Both the position numbers and the translations under genes were made by a program. A stretch of 64,000 bases of DNA from contig NZ_JAHUXA010000014.1 of assembly GCF_019218745.1 (NCBI RefSeq), positions 1 through 64,000 of the forward strand, in the 5' to 3' direction. The DNA comes from Enterobacter sp. ENT03. Lineage in GTDB: Bacteria > Pseudomonadota > Gammaproteobacteria > Enterobacterales > Enterobacteriaceae. Positions 21,977 to 31,782 of this stretch are shown here, one piece after another. Within the stretch, counting starts at the first letter, position 1. Each line of letters begins with the position of its first letter. Under the pieces are notes generated by a model that was given only the letters and a program-made list of their open reading frames with translations, was not told where the DNA came from and did no database searches.

Positions 21977-22846
21977 ATGTCAGCCAAACATCCGGTGATT
22001 GCCGTAACGGGGTCCAGCGGGGCCGGAACGACCACCACCAGCCTCGCGTTTCGTAAGATCTTCGCGCAACTGGATCTGCGCGCCGCCGAAGTGGAAGGCG
22101 ACAGCTTTCACCGTTATACGCGCCCGGAAATGGACATGGCGATCCGTAAAGCGCGCGATGCGGGGCGGCATATCAGCTATTTCGGCCCGGAAGCCAACGA
22201 CTTTGGACTGCTGGAGCAGACCTTTATCGAATACGGACTGACCGGCACCGGCCAGTCGCGTAAATATCTGCATACCTATGATGAAGCCGTGCCGTGGAAT
22301 CAGGTGCCGGGCACGTTCACACCGTGGCAACCGCTGCCAGAACCCACCGACGTGCTGTTTTATGAAGGGCTGCACGGTGGCGTGGTGACGCCGCAGCAGG
22401 ACGTGTCGCGCCATGTGGATCTGTTAGTGGGCGTGGTGCCGATCATCAACCTGGAGTGGATCCAGAAGCTGGTGCGCGATACCAGCGAACGCGGCCATTC
22501 CCGTGAAACGGTGATGGATTCGGTGGTACGGTCAATGGAAGACTATATCAACTTCATTACGCCGCAATTTTCCCGCACGCACATTAACTTCCAGCGTGTG
22601 CCGACCGTCGATACCTCCAACCCCTTTGCCGCGAAAGCGATCCCGTCGCTCGACGAAAGCTTTGTGGTGATCCATTTCCGCAATCTGGAAGGCATCGATT
22701 TTCCGTGGCTACTGGCGATGTTGCAGGGCTCATTCATTTCCCACATCAATACCCTGGTGGTACCGGGCGGAAAAATGGGGCTGGCGATGGAGCTGATCAT
22801 GCTGCCGCTGGTGCAGCGGCTGATGGAAGGGAAGAAGATCGAGTGA
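21977..22846 (+). CDS. prkB: Phosphoribulokinase-family protein PrkB
   Basis: A P-loop kinase related to Calvin-cycle phosphoribulokinase (289 aa), but enterobacteria lack that cycle and the physiological substrate is not established. The P-loop is VTGSSGAGTTTTS near residues 10-22; AEVEGDSFHRYTRPEMD carries the family's substrate-site residues. It lies 23 bp after yheU and is followed by a REP cluster. Function beyond the family is unknown. Confidence 0.93.
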   Translation: MSAKHPVIAVTGSSGAGTTTTSLAFRKIFAQLDLRAAEVEGDSFHRYTRPEMDMAIRKARDAGRHISYFGPEANDFGLLEQTFIEYGLTGTGQSRKYLHTYDEAVPWNQVPGTFTPWQPLPEPTDVLFYEGLHGGVVTPQQDVSRHVDLLVGVVPIINLEWIQKLVRDTSERGHSRETVMDSVVRSMEDYINFITPQFSRTHINFQRVPTVDTSNPFAAKAIPSLDESFVVIHFRNLEGIDFPWLLAMLQGSFISHINTLVVPGGKMGLAMELIMLPLVQRLMEGKKIE

Positions 22847-22852
22847 TTTTTG

Positions 22853-23026
22853 TGCCGGATGGCGCTTCGCTTATCCGGCCTACCCCAATCTGTAGGCCCG
22901 GCAAGCCTTGCGCCGCCGGGCATTGATTTCTTTGCCGGATGGCGGCGTGAACGCCTTATCCGGCCTACAGGTAAAGCATTTTGTAGGTCGCGGAATCGTA
23001 GCGCCACCCGATACGCCTTATCCGGC
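22853..23026. repeat. REP/BIME cluster between prkB and yhfA
   Basis: Several alternating REP units (GCCGGATGGCGnnnCGCTTATCCGGCCTAC type) at about 22853-22883, 22891-22923, 22932-22969 and a degenerate one from 22982. They fill the gap between the convergent genes prkB and yhfA, with no reading frame of their own. Confidence 0.88.
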
Positions 23027-23431
23027 TCAGCCTTCAACTACCTCAAACGAATGGGTGATAGTGGCGGCTTTTTCCAGCATCAATGCCACCGAGCAGTACT
23101 TCTCGGCTGACAGATCCACGGCGCGGGAGACAACTGCGTCTTTCAGGTCTTTACCGGTGACGATAAAGTGCAGGTTAATGTGCGTGAACAGGCGTGGCGC
23201 CTCTTCACGGCGCTCAGAGGTCAGTTTAACTTCGCAGTCCGTCACGTTGTGACGCCCTTTTTGCAGAATAGATACCACGTCAATCGCGCTGCATCCCCCG
23301 GCGGCCATCAGCACCATTTCCATCGGGCTTGGCGCTTTATCACCGGAATTACCGTCCATCAGGATTTGGTGGCCTGAAGCGGACTCGCCCAGGAACGTTA
23401 AACCCTCAACCCATTTCACTCTTGCTTGCAT
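23027..23431 (-). CDS. yhfA: OsmC family protein YhfA
   Basis: Predicted OsmC/Ohr-fold thiol-dependent peroxide-handling protein (134 aa). The two family cysteines are present: Cys47 in AAGGCSAIDVV and Cys113 in SAEKYCSVAL. The substrate is not known. Start MQARVKWVEGL matches E. coli; an ATG three codons upstream is possible. It is divergent from crp across a 305-bp regulatory gap, as in E. coli, where crp has an adjacent divergent transcript. Confidence 0.93.
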   Translation of the reverse strand: MQARVKWVEGLTFLGESASGHQILMDGNSGDKAPSPMEMVLMAAGGCSAIDVVSILQKGRHNVTDCEVKLTSERREEAPRLFTHINLHFIVTGKDLKDAVVSRAVDLSAEKYCSVALMLEKAATITHSFEVVEG

Positions 23432-23736
23432 TTTATTCACTCCGGCGCGGTAAATTTCCCTTCAGATTACGCGCACATAACAAATCTGGCAACGGAAGGC
23501 GACCTGCATCATGCTGAAGCGAGACACCAGGAGACACACGGCAAAAGCTATGCTAAAACAGTCTGGCTGCTACAGTAATACATTGACGTTGTACATGTAT
23601 GCAGACGACATCAAACATTAAAGGCTGGATTTTCGAACGGCCACTTCCCAGGAACAGGGAAGCATATGATTGCAACCCCAGACGCAGCGTGTTGATCCTG
23701 CTTCTGGAGCCAGCTTATAACAGAGGATAACCGCGC
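23432..23736. promoter_or_regulatory. crp/yhfA divergent control region and crp leader
   Basis: The gap contains blocks strongly like the E. coli crp upstream region: AGACACCAGGAGACACA, GCTATGCTAAAACAGTC and GCTACAGTAATACATTG. An extended -10 (TGcTACAGT, 23568-23576) gives a leader of about 150 nt before the ATG, close to the long leader of E. coli crp P1. The crp ribosome-binding site AGAGGATAACC lies at 23720-23730. CRP autoregulation and Fis control are known in E. coli; I did not resolve individual sites. Confidence 0.7.
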
Positions 23737-24369
23737 ATGGTGCTTGGCAAACCGCAAACAGACCCGACTCTCGAATGGTTCTTGTCTCATTGCCATATTC
23801 ATAAGTACCCGTCGAAGAGCACGCTGATTCACCAGGGTGAAAAAGCGGAAACGTTGTATTACATCGTTAAAGGCTCAGTGGCAGTGCTCATCAAGGATGA
23901 AGAAGGTAAAGAGATGATCCTCTCTTACCTCAACCAGGGAGATTTTATCGGTGAACTGGGCCTGTTTGAAGAAGGTCAGGAGCGCAGTGCCTGGGTACGT
24001 GCAAAAACCGCATGTGAAGTGGCAGAAATCTCGTACAAGAAATTCCGCCAGCTTATCCAGGTGAACCCGGATATTCTGATGCGCCTCTCTTCCCAGATGG
24101 CGCGCCGTCTGCAGGTCACGTCTGAGAAAGTGGGTAACCTCGCCTTCCTCGACGTAACTGGCCGCATCGCGCAGACGCTGCTGAACCTGGCCAAACAGCC
24201 TGACGCCATGACCCACCCGGACGGTATGCAAATTAAAATTACCCGTCAGGAGATCGGTCAGATCGTTGGCTGCTCCCGTGAAACCGTAGGCCGCATCCTG
24301 AAGATGCTGGAAGATCAAAACCTGATCTCTGCACACGGTAAAACCATCGTGGTTTACGGAACCCGCTAA
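23737..24369 (+). CDS. crp: cAMP receptor protein (global regulator)
   Basis: Homodimeric cAMP-dependent activator controlling carbon-source genes. The 210-residue product has the cAMP-binding beta-roll (about 1-135, with [19 protein letters not shown] holding the phosphate-binding residues) and a C-terminal winged helix with the recognition helix in [11 protein letters not shown]. From memory it differs from the K-12 protein only at residue 119 (Ser instead of Ala), near the C-helix. Likely targets in this same window include pckA and ppiA. A strong terminator follows. Confidence 0.99.
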   Translation: MVLGKPQTDPTLEWFLSHCHIHKYPSKSTLIHQGEKAETLYYIVKGSVAVLIKDEEGKEMILSYLNQGDFIGELGLFEEGQERSAWVRAKTACEVAEISYKKFRQLIQVNPDILMRLSSQMARRLQVTSEKVGNLAFLDVTGRIAQTLLNLAKQPDAMTHPDGMQIKITRQEIGQIVGCSRETVGRILKMLEDQNLISAHGKTIVVYGTR

Positions 24370-24376
24370 GCCCCTC

Positions 24377-24410
24377 AAACGGCGTATTGCATTTGCAAGA
24401 CGCCGTTTTT
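24377..24410 (+). terminator. crp terminator
   Basis: The stem AAACGGCGT (24377-24385) and ACGCCGTTT (24400-24408) encloses an inner TTGCA/TGCAA stem and ends in five T. It lies 7 bp after the crp stop and 13 bp before the yhfK start. Confidence 0.9.
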
Positions 24411-24422
24411 GTTTGCATTCTC

Positions 24423-26507
24423 ATGTGGCGCAGGCTGATTTATCACCCGGAAATCAACTACGCACTGCGACAAACGCTGGTGTTGTGTCTCCCTGTGGCT
24501 ATCGGCCTCGCTTTAGGACACCTGCAACAGGGTTTACTCTTCTCTCTCGTTCCTGCCTGCTGCAACATTGCCGGACTCGATACCCCGCACAAACGCTTCT
24601 TCAAACGCCTGATCGTTGGCGGCTCGCTGTTTGCCGGCTGTAGCCTCGCGGTGCAGCTGTTGCTGGCGGAAAGCATCCCCTTACCACTGATCCTCGGCGG
24701 GCTGGCGCTGCTGCTTGGCGTGACGGCGGAGATCAGCGCGCTGCACGCGCGTTTACTTCCCGCATCACTGATCGCCGCCATCTTTACGCTAAGCCTTGCC
24801 GGAAACATGCCGGTGTGGGAGCCGCTGCTGATCTACGCCTCCGGCACGCTATGGTATGGGCTGTTTAACTGGCTGTGGTTCTGGATGTGGCGCGAACAGC
24901 CGCTGCGCGAATCCTTAAGCCTGCTCTACCGTCAACTGGCGGAATACTGTGAAGCCAAATACAGCCTGTTAACCCAGCATGCTGATCCGGAAAAAGCGCT
25001 GCCGCCGCTGCTGGCGCGTCAGCAGAAAGCCGTGGATCTGATCAGCCAGTGCTATCAGCAAATGCACATGCTCGCCGCTAATCAGCATAACGACTACAAG
25101 CGCCTGCTGCGGGCATTCCAGATGGCGCTGGATTTACAGGAACATATTTCCGTCAGCCTGCACCAACCGCAGGAAGTGCAGAAGCTGGTGGAGCAGAGCC
25201 ATGCCGAAGCGGTGATCCGCTGGAATGCGCAGGTTGTCGCCGCACGGCTGCGGGTACTGGCAGACGACATCCTGTATCACCGCTTTCCCGGTCGCTTTAA
25301 TATGGATAAGCAGGTCGGCGCGCTGGAAAAAATCGCCCACCAGCACCCGGATAACCCGGTCGGGCAGTTCTGCGCCTGGCACTTCAGCCGTATCGCCCGG
25401 GTGCTGCGCACGCAGCGGCCACTGTATGTGCGCGATCTGATGGCGGATAAGCAGCGTCGCCAGCCGTTGATCCCCGCGCTCAAAAGTTATCTGTCGTTTA
25501 AATCCCCGGCACTGCGCAACGCGGCGCGCATTGCTGTCATGCTCGCTATCGCCAGCCTGATGGGCATCGCCCTGCATCTGCCCAAGCCATACTGGATTTT
25601 GATGACGGTGCTGCTGGTGACGCAAAATGGCTATGGCGCGACGCGGGTGCGAATTCTGCACCGCGCGGGCGGCACCATGGCGGGGCTGATTATTGCCGGG
25701 ATCACCTTGCACTTTCATGTACCGGATGGTTATACGCTGCTGGGTATGCTGGTGATCACGCTGATCAGCTACCTGATTATTCGCAAGAATTATGGTTGGG
25801 CGACCGTTGGCTTTACCATCACGGCCGTGTATTCACTCCAGCTGCTGACGCTGAGTGGCGATCAGTTTATTGTCGCCCGGCTTATCGATACGCTGATTGG
25901 CTGCCTGATCGCCTTTGGCGGTATGGTCTGGCTGTGGCCCCAGTGGCAGAGCGGGTTGTTACGGCAGAATGCTCACGACGCGCTGGAGGCTGATCAGGAG
26001 GCCATCCGTCTGATCCTCAGCGACGATCCGCAGCCCACGCCGCTGGCGTACCAGCGGATGCGCGTCAATCAGGCACACAATACGCTGTTTAACTCCCTCA
26101 ATCAGGCGATGCAGGAACCGGGCTTTAACACGCATTATCTGGAAGATATGAAACTGTGGGTGACGCACAGCCAGTTTATCGTCGAGCATATTAATGCGAT
26201 GACCACGCTGGCGCGTGAGCACACCATGCTGACGCCGGATCTGGCGCAGCGTTATCTGGAATCCTGTGAAATTGCGCTCCAGCGTTGTCAGCAACGGCTG
26301 GAATATGACGGGCCGGCAGCCTCAGGGGATGCCAATATTCTGGAAGCGCCGGAGACGTTAACCCATGGCCCGATGAGCACCCTGGAACAGCATCTGCAAC
26401 GCATTATCGGACATCTGAACACCATGCACACCATTTCGTCGGTGGCGTGGCGTCAGCGTCCACATCACGGCATCTGGCTGACGCGGACAGGAAAGCAGAA
26501 ACACTAA
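24423..26507 (+). CDS. yhfK: FUSC/YccS family membrane protein YhfK
   Basis: Inner-membrane protein of unknown transport role (694 aa) with two blocks of membrane segments, about residues 15-155 and about 370-505, and large cytoplasmic parts between and after them. It belongs with YccS and AaeB-type fusaric-acid-resistance proteins. The start MWRRLIYHPEINYALRQTL matches E. coli. No good ribosome-binding site is visible and the start lies directly behind the crp terminator, so the start is less certain than the gene. A REP element follows. Confidence 0.9.
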   Translation: MWRRLIYHPEINYALRQTLVLCLPVAIGLALGHLQQGLLFSLVPACCNIAGLDTPHKRFFKRLIVGGSLFAGCSLAVQLLLAESIPLPLILGGLALLLGVTAEISALHARLLPASLIAAIFTLSLAGNMPVWEPLLIYASGTLWYGLFNWLWFWMWREQPLRESLSLLYRQLAEYCEAKYSLLTQHADPEKALPPLLARQQKAVDLISQCYQQMHMLAANQHNDYKRLLRAFQMALDLQEHISVSLHQPQEVQKLVEQSHAEAVIRWNAQVVAARLRVLADDILYHRFPGRFNMDKQVGALEKIAHQHPDNPVGQFCAWHFSRIARVLRTQRPLYVRDLMADKQRRQPLIPALKSYLSFKSPALRNAARIAVMLAIASLMGIALHLPKPYWILMTVLLVTQNGYGATRVRILHRAGGTMAGLIIAGITLHFHVPDGYTLLGMLVITLISYLIIRKNYGWATVGFTITAVYSLQLLTLSGDQFIVARLIDTLIGCLIAFGGMVWLWPQWQSGLLRQNAHDALEADQEAIRLILSDDPQPTPLAYQRMRVNQAHNTLFNSLNQAMQEPGFNTHYLEDMKLWVTHSQFIVEHINAMTTLAREHTMLTPDLAQRYLESCEIALQRCQQRLEYDGPAASGDANILEAPETLTHGPMSTLEQHLQRIIGHLNTMHTISSVAWRQRPHHGIWLTRTGKQKH

Positions 26508-26510
26508 GAC

Positions 26511-26587
26511 CTTCGCCGGGGGCGCTTTCGCGTACCCGGCCTGCGAGTTTCCCGGCCCGTGCAAACGCAGCGCCGCCGGGCAATACG
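26511..26587. repeat. REP elements between yhfK and argD
   Basis: Two imperfect REP units in opposite orientation (GCCGGGGGCGCnnnCGCGTACCCGGCCTGC and CCCGGCCCGnnnGCGCCGCCGGGC). They occupy the whole gap between the convergent genes yhfK and argD. Confidence 0.8.
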
Positions 26588-26588
26588 G

Positions 26589-27812
<1,224 letters not shown>

Positions 27813-27897
27813 TCACGCCCATCCATTCTTAGCTGTATTAATCATGAAAATATAAGCAGGAAATATGCATAAAAAATCACAACAAGGCAACAAATAA

Positions 27898-28461
27898 TCA
27901 CCGCGACAGGAAATTAGCCAGCAGTTCGTGCCCCTGTTCGCTGAGAATGCTTTCCGGGTGAAACTGCACCCCTTCCACATCCCATTCCCGGTGGCGGATC
28001 CCCATGATCTCCTGGGTTTCGCTCCAGGCGGTCACGTCAAAGCAGTCAGGCAGCGAGGCGGGTTCGATCACCAGCGAATGGTAGCGGGTGACGGTTAACG
28101 GATTGTTCAGTCCCTGAAACACGCCCTTCCCCGTATGGGTAACCGGCGAGGTTTTGCCGTGCATCACTTTCTGCGCCCGCACAATGCGCGCACCAAACAC
28201 CTGCGCAATCGCCTGATGTCCCAGACACACGCCCAGCAGCGGCAGCTTGCCGGCGTAATGGCGAATAACGTCCAGCGATACGCCGGATTCGTCCGGCGTA
28301 CAGGGGCCAGGCGAGATAACTATTTTTTCCGGCGACAGGCTGTCAATTTCGGCAAAGGTAATCACATCATTACGCCTGACTTCGACCTGCGCCCCCAGCT
28401 CGCAAAAATACTGGTACAGATTCCAGGTAAAAGAGTCGTAATTATCGATAAGCAGGATCAT
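27898..28461 (-). CDS. pabA: Aminodeoxychorismate synthase glutaminase subunit
   Basis: Class I glutamine amidotransferase (187 aa) that supplies ammonia to PabB for 4-amino-4-deoxychorismate, on the way to p-aminobenzoate and folate. The catalytic triad is visible: Cys79 in [13 protein letters not shown], and His and Glu in QFHPESIL near residue 168. Closely related TrpG-type subunits are excluded by the context argD-pabA-fic, which is the E. coli pabA position. Confidence 0.97.
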   Translation of the reverse strand: MILLIDNYDSFTWNLYQYFCELGAQVEVRRNDVITFAEIDSLSPEKIVISPGPCTPDESGVSLDVIRHYAGKLPLLGVCLGHQAIAQVFGARIVRAQKVMHGKTSPVTHTGKGVFQGLNNPLTVTRYHSLVIEPASLPDCFDVTAWSETQEIMGIRHREWDVEGVQFHPESILSEQGHELLANFLSR

Positions 28462-28513
28462 GGTGGGGATCTTTCAGTCAAAAAATGCGATGCCGGGATT
28501 GTACCTGTTTTAT

Positions 28514-28568
28514 CGCCCGGCAGCGCAAGCCAGCCGGGCTTACACATCATAATGCGCCGCCGGGCATT
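28514..28568. repeat. Degenerate REP unit between fic and pabA
   Basis: CGCCCGGCAGCGCAAGCCAGCCGGGCTTAC followed by GCGCCGCCGGGCATTG, a degenerate REP pair. It lies in the 110-bp gap between the fic stop and the pabA start, which are on the same strand. Confidence 0.65.
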
Positions 28569-28571
28569 GGT

Positions 28572-29174
28572 TTACTCGGCTTCTTTCGCTTCGCTGACCA
28601 CCTTGCTGAAGATGGTGGTCAGTGCAGAGAGATCGCCCATTGCGCCGCTTTGATTCGCCGCGCTCCAGGCATCCGGCTTGATACCGCGCCAGTCGAGCGA
28701 AAAACCGGCGTGGATCGCCAACTGCTCAAAGAAAATGCGCTGGGCAATACCGTTGCCGATGCGGAACGGGTGCAGCACGTTAATTTCGCAATAGTAGTGC
28801 ACAAGGCGTTCGGTGAAAGCGTCTTTTTCCAGGCCCTGTAACCAGTTTTCCACCTCCAGTTCCTGCATCAGGGCGTTGCCCTCTTTTTCGATGTAATCGA
28901 AATGGCAGAAACGTGTGTCACCCTGATAGATGTCCACCTCACGGATGTCGCCAGCCCAGTCAAAAATATCCTGATACAGGTGGTGGTGAATGGCACACAG
29001 ATGCGGCAGGCCAGGGGTATCGGTGCCTAACGGCAGCGTGGCGGCGCGCAGCGCGGTAAATTCATACGCGGCTTCTTCCAGACGCTTCGCCTGACGAATG
29101 CCAAGCTTATTGCGCATGACATTAAGGCCAGGATAAAGATAGGGATCGCGCCCGTCGCCAAACTTATCGCTCAT
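28572..29174 (-). CDS. fic: Class I Fic protein (AMP-transferase toxin-like)
   Basis: Fic-domain protein of 200 residues. The active-site loop is [12 protein letters not shown] at residues 135-146, matching the HPFx(D/E/I)GNGxxxR pattern for AMP transfer: catalytic His135, Asn141 and Arg146. The flap and target-docking segment precedes it. It is encoded after yhfG with an 11-bp overlap, the antitoxin-first order of class I Fic systems. Targets are not known; DNA gyrase and topoisomerase IV are targets in related FicT systems. E. coli K-12 Fic, as I recall it, has Ser in place of Asn141. Confidence 0.93.
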   Translation of the reverse strand: MSDKFGDGRDPYLYPGLNVMRNKLGIRQAKRLEEAAYEFTALRAATLPLGTDTPGLPHLCAIHHHLYQDIFDWAGDIREVDIYQGDTRFCHFDYIEKEGNALMQELEVENWLQGLEKDAFTERLVHYYCEINVLHPFRIGNGIAQRIFFEQLAIHAGFSLDWRGIKPDAWSAANQSGAMGDLSALTTIFSKVVSEAKEAE

Positions 29175-29334
29175 GGTTCCCCCTTAACGCTTCAATGCGT
29201 GCGTTCGCTTCATCGGCGCTCAGTTTAATCTCTTCACACTCGACGCCTTCAAGCCGTCTGCTGGCCTGAAAATTGACGTTACGCTGCTGCTCCCAGAGAC
29301 GGGATTTTTGCCGGTCGGTGAGTTTTTTAGGCAT
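29164..29334 (-). CDS. yhfG: YhfG family Fic inhibitor (antitoxin)
   Basis: Small protein of 56 residues that binds Fic and blocks ATP placement. It contains SRRLEG at residues 25-30, which fits the inhibitory helix motif (S/T)xxxE(G/N) of class I Fic antitoxins. The start [14 protein letters not shown] follows GGGAGG at 4-bp spacing; a longer frame upstream is not supported by the family. It overlaps the fic start by 11 bp, so inhibitor and enzyme are translationally coupled. Confidence 0.92.
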   Translation of the reverse strand: MPKKLTDRQKSRLWEQQRNVNFQASRRLEGVECEEIKLSADEANARIEALRGNHER

Positions 29335-29441
29335 GACGCCTCCCTGTTGATGTCGCCCATGAGCCACAAGTATAAGCGGCAATCTGGCGTTGCGCAGGGA
29401 AGCAAAGAGGAGCACGGGCAGCACAGGCCCGTGCAAAACGC

Positions 29442-30059
<618 letters not shown>

Positions 30060-30156
30060 CTAAAGAGGCGGTAGCCCACAGGCCAGCCTTTTACCTAATT
30101 TTACGAAATTGAAACAGTTGTAACCTCACAAATTTATGATAAATAACGGGTCAAAG

Positions 30157-30172
30157 TGTGAGCGATCTCATA
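30157..30172. promoter_or_regulatory. Candidate CRP site between ppiA and tsgA
   Basis: TGTGA-GCGATC-TCATA matches the CRP core TGTGA-N6-TCACA at nine of ten positions. It lies about 143 bp upstream of ppiA and 122 bp upstream of tsgA in their divergent gap. ppiA is known to be cAMP-CRP regulated in E. coli. Confidence 0.6.
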
Positions 30173-30293
30173 ATAAATACTGCAATAAGTTTCATATTCA
30201 TTATTAAACATTTAAATGTATCACTTTATTGAATAAAATCTGCCCGTTCTCAGCGCTGTCAACGCGCTTTACACTTATATGCACAGGCCAGAC

Positions 30294-31478
30294 ATGACTA
30301 ACAGCAACCGTATTAAGCTCACATGGATCAGCTTCTTCTCCTACGCCCTGACCGGCGCATTGGTGATCGTCACCGGGATGGTGATGGGAAATATCGCAGA
30401 ATATTTTAATCTGCCGGTATCCAGTATGAGTAACACCTTCACCTTCCTGAACGCCGGGATCCTGATCTCTATCTTCCTGAACGCCTGGCTGATGGAAATC
30501 GTGCCGCTGAAAACCCAGCTGCGCTTCGGTTTTGTGCTGATGATCCTGGCCGTTGCCGGACTGATGCTGACCCACAGCCTGGCGCTGTTCTCTGCCGCCA
30601 TGTTCGTGCTTGGTCTGGTCAGCGGCATCACCATGTCGATTGGTACTTTCCTGGTTACGCAGATGTACGAAGGACGCCAGCGTGGTTCACGCCTGCTGTT
30701 TACCGACTCCTTCTTCAGTATGGCCGGGATGATTTTCCCGATGGTCGCCGCTTACCTGCTGGCGCGCAGCATCGAATGGTACTGGGTTTACGCCTGTATC
30801 GGCCTGGTGTACGTCGCCATCTTCATTCTGACCATTGGTTGTGAATTCCCGGCGCTGGGCAAACATGCCGCACCGAGCGACAAGCCGGTAGTGAAAGAAA
30901 AATGGGGCATCGGCGTACTGTTCCTGTCCATCGCGGCGATGTGCTACATCCTCGGTCAGCTTGGCTTTATCGCCTGGGTACCGGAATACGTGAAAGGCAT
31001 GGGCATGGACGTTAGCGCTCAGGGCAAACTGGTGAGTGATTTCTGGATGTCGTACATGGTCGGCATGTGGGCGTTCAGCTTCATCCTGCGCTTCTTCGAT
31101 CTGCAACGCATTCTGACCATTCTGGCAGGCCTGGCTGCGGTACTGATGTACCTGTTCATCACCAGCGCGGCCGACCATATGGCGTGGTTTATCATGGCAC
31201 TGGGCTTCTTCTCCAGCGCGATCTACACCACTATCATTACGCTCGGCTCGCAGCAGACTAAAGTGGCTTCACCGAAGCTGGTTAACTTTATTCTCACCTG
31301 CGGCACCATCGGCACCATGCTGACCTTTATCGTCACCGGCCCGATTGTTGCCCACAGCGGCCCGCAGGCGGCGCTGTTCACCGCGAATGCGCTGTACGCT
31401 GTGGTCTTCGTCATGTGCTTCGTGCTGGGCTTCGTGACTCGCCATCGTCAGCATGGCGTAACGGCAACTGCGCACTAA
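30294..31478 (+). CDS. tsgA: Major facilitator superfamily transporter TsgA
   Basis: Twelve-segment MFS inner-membrane protein (394 aa) of unknown substrate; the Salmonella gene was found through selenite-induced toxicity phenotypes. The start [17 protein letters not shown] matches E. coli; an ATG five codons upstream (30279) is possible because neither has a strong ribosome-binding site. A hydrophilic loop around residues 195-215 splits the two six-segment halves. It precedes the nirB operon and is closed by a terminator. Confidence 0.93.
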   Translation: MTNSNRIKLTWISFFSYALTGALVIVTGMVMGNIAEYFNLPVSSMSNTFTFLNAGILISIFLNAWLMEIVPLKTQLRFGFVLMILAVAGLMLTHSLALFSAAMFVLGLVSGITMSIGTFLVTQMYEGRQRGSRLLFTDSFFSMAGMIFPMVAAYLLARSIEWYWVYACIGLVYVAIFILTIGCEFPALGKHAAPSDKPVVKEKWGIGVLFLSIAAMCYILGQLGFIAWVPEYVKGMGMDVSAQGKLVSDFWMSYMVGMWAFSFILRFFDLQRILTILAGLAAVLMYLFITSAADHMAWFIMALGFFSSAIYTTIITLGSQQTKVASPKLVNFILTCGTIGTMLTFIVTGPIVAHSGPQAALFTANALYAVVFVMCFVLGFVTRHRQHGVTATAH

Positions 31479-31485
31479 TCTCTGC

Positions 31486-31517
31486 GCCCCTTTCCTCCCG
31501 GAGAGGGGCTTTTTTTT
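31486..31517 (+). terminator. tsgA terminator
   Basis: The imperfect stem GCCCCTTTCC/GGAGAGGGGC (31486-31509) is followed by eight T (31510-31517). It begins 7 bp after the tsgA stop and insulates the nirB promoter. Confidence 0.9.
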
Positions 31518-31611
31518 GCCCTGGTCCCCGCTTCAACATCGCTACTCCTTCCCTGAAAATTACGCCTGAACTTTAGGAGTAGACCGTTTTCTTAAAAACC
31601 CTGTTTTTTGC

Positions 31612-31632
31612 TCAGATTTTCCTCAAATCTGA
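31612..31632. repeat. Inverted repeat upstream of nirB
   Basis: Perfect 8-bp inverted repeat TCAGATTT (31612-31619) and AAATCTGA (31625-31632) with a 5-base gap. It is located about 50 bp upstream of the NarL site in the nirB control region. No T-run follows, so it is not an obvious terminator; it could be a protein site. Confidence 0.6.
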
Positions 31633-31681
31633 AAAGCCTGACATTTCTTAGACTTATAAAAATCCCGTGAAATCAATCATC

Positions 31682-31697
31682 TACCCATTAAGTGGTA
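31682..31697. promoter_or_regulatory. NarL/NarP 7-2-7 site of nirB
   Basis: TACCCAT (31682-31688), TA, AGTGGTA (31691-31697). Both heptamers fit TACYNMT in inverted 7-2-7 order, the arrangement needed by NarP and used by NarL at nirB in E. coli. It is centred 28 bp upstream of the FNR site, which is nearly the E. coli geometry. Confidence 0.85.
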
Positions 31698-31710
31698 GGT
31701 AAAGGTGTAA

Positions 31711-31724
31711 TTGATTTACATCAA
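31711..31724. promoter_or_regulatory. FNR site of the nirB promoter
   Basis: TTGATTTACATCAA is a full match to the FNR consensus TTGAT-N4-ATCAA. A -10-like TAAGGT (31746-31751) puts the start near 31759, so the site is centred at about -41.5, a class II position. This predicts strong anaerobic induction. Confidence 0.92.
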
Positions 31725-31782
31725 TAAACGCCGTTGCTGAATCGTTAAGGTAGGCAGTAATAGAAAAGAAATCGAGGCAAAA

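Noticed and set aside
22853..23026. Repeat cluster as a CRISPR array
   Set aside because: Units are GC-rich REP palindromes of alternating orientation with irregular short gaps, not identical direct repeats with uniform spacers; no cas genes are near.
27843..27880. Possible ArgR boxes upstream of argD
   Set aside because: Two partial matches to TNTGAATWWWWATTCA overlap each other, and do not have the usual tandem spacing of two 18-bp boxes 3 bp apart. Control by ArgR is likely from known biology, but I cannot place the sites.
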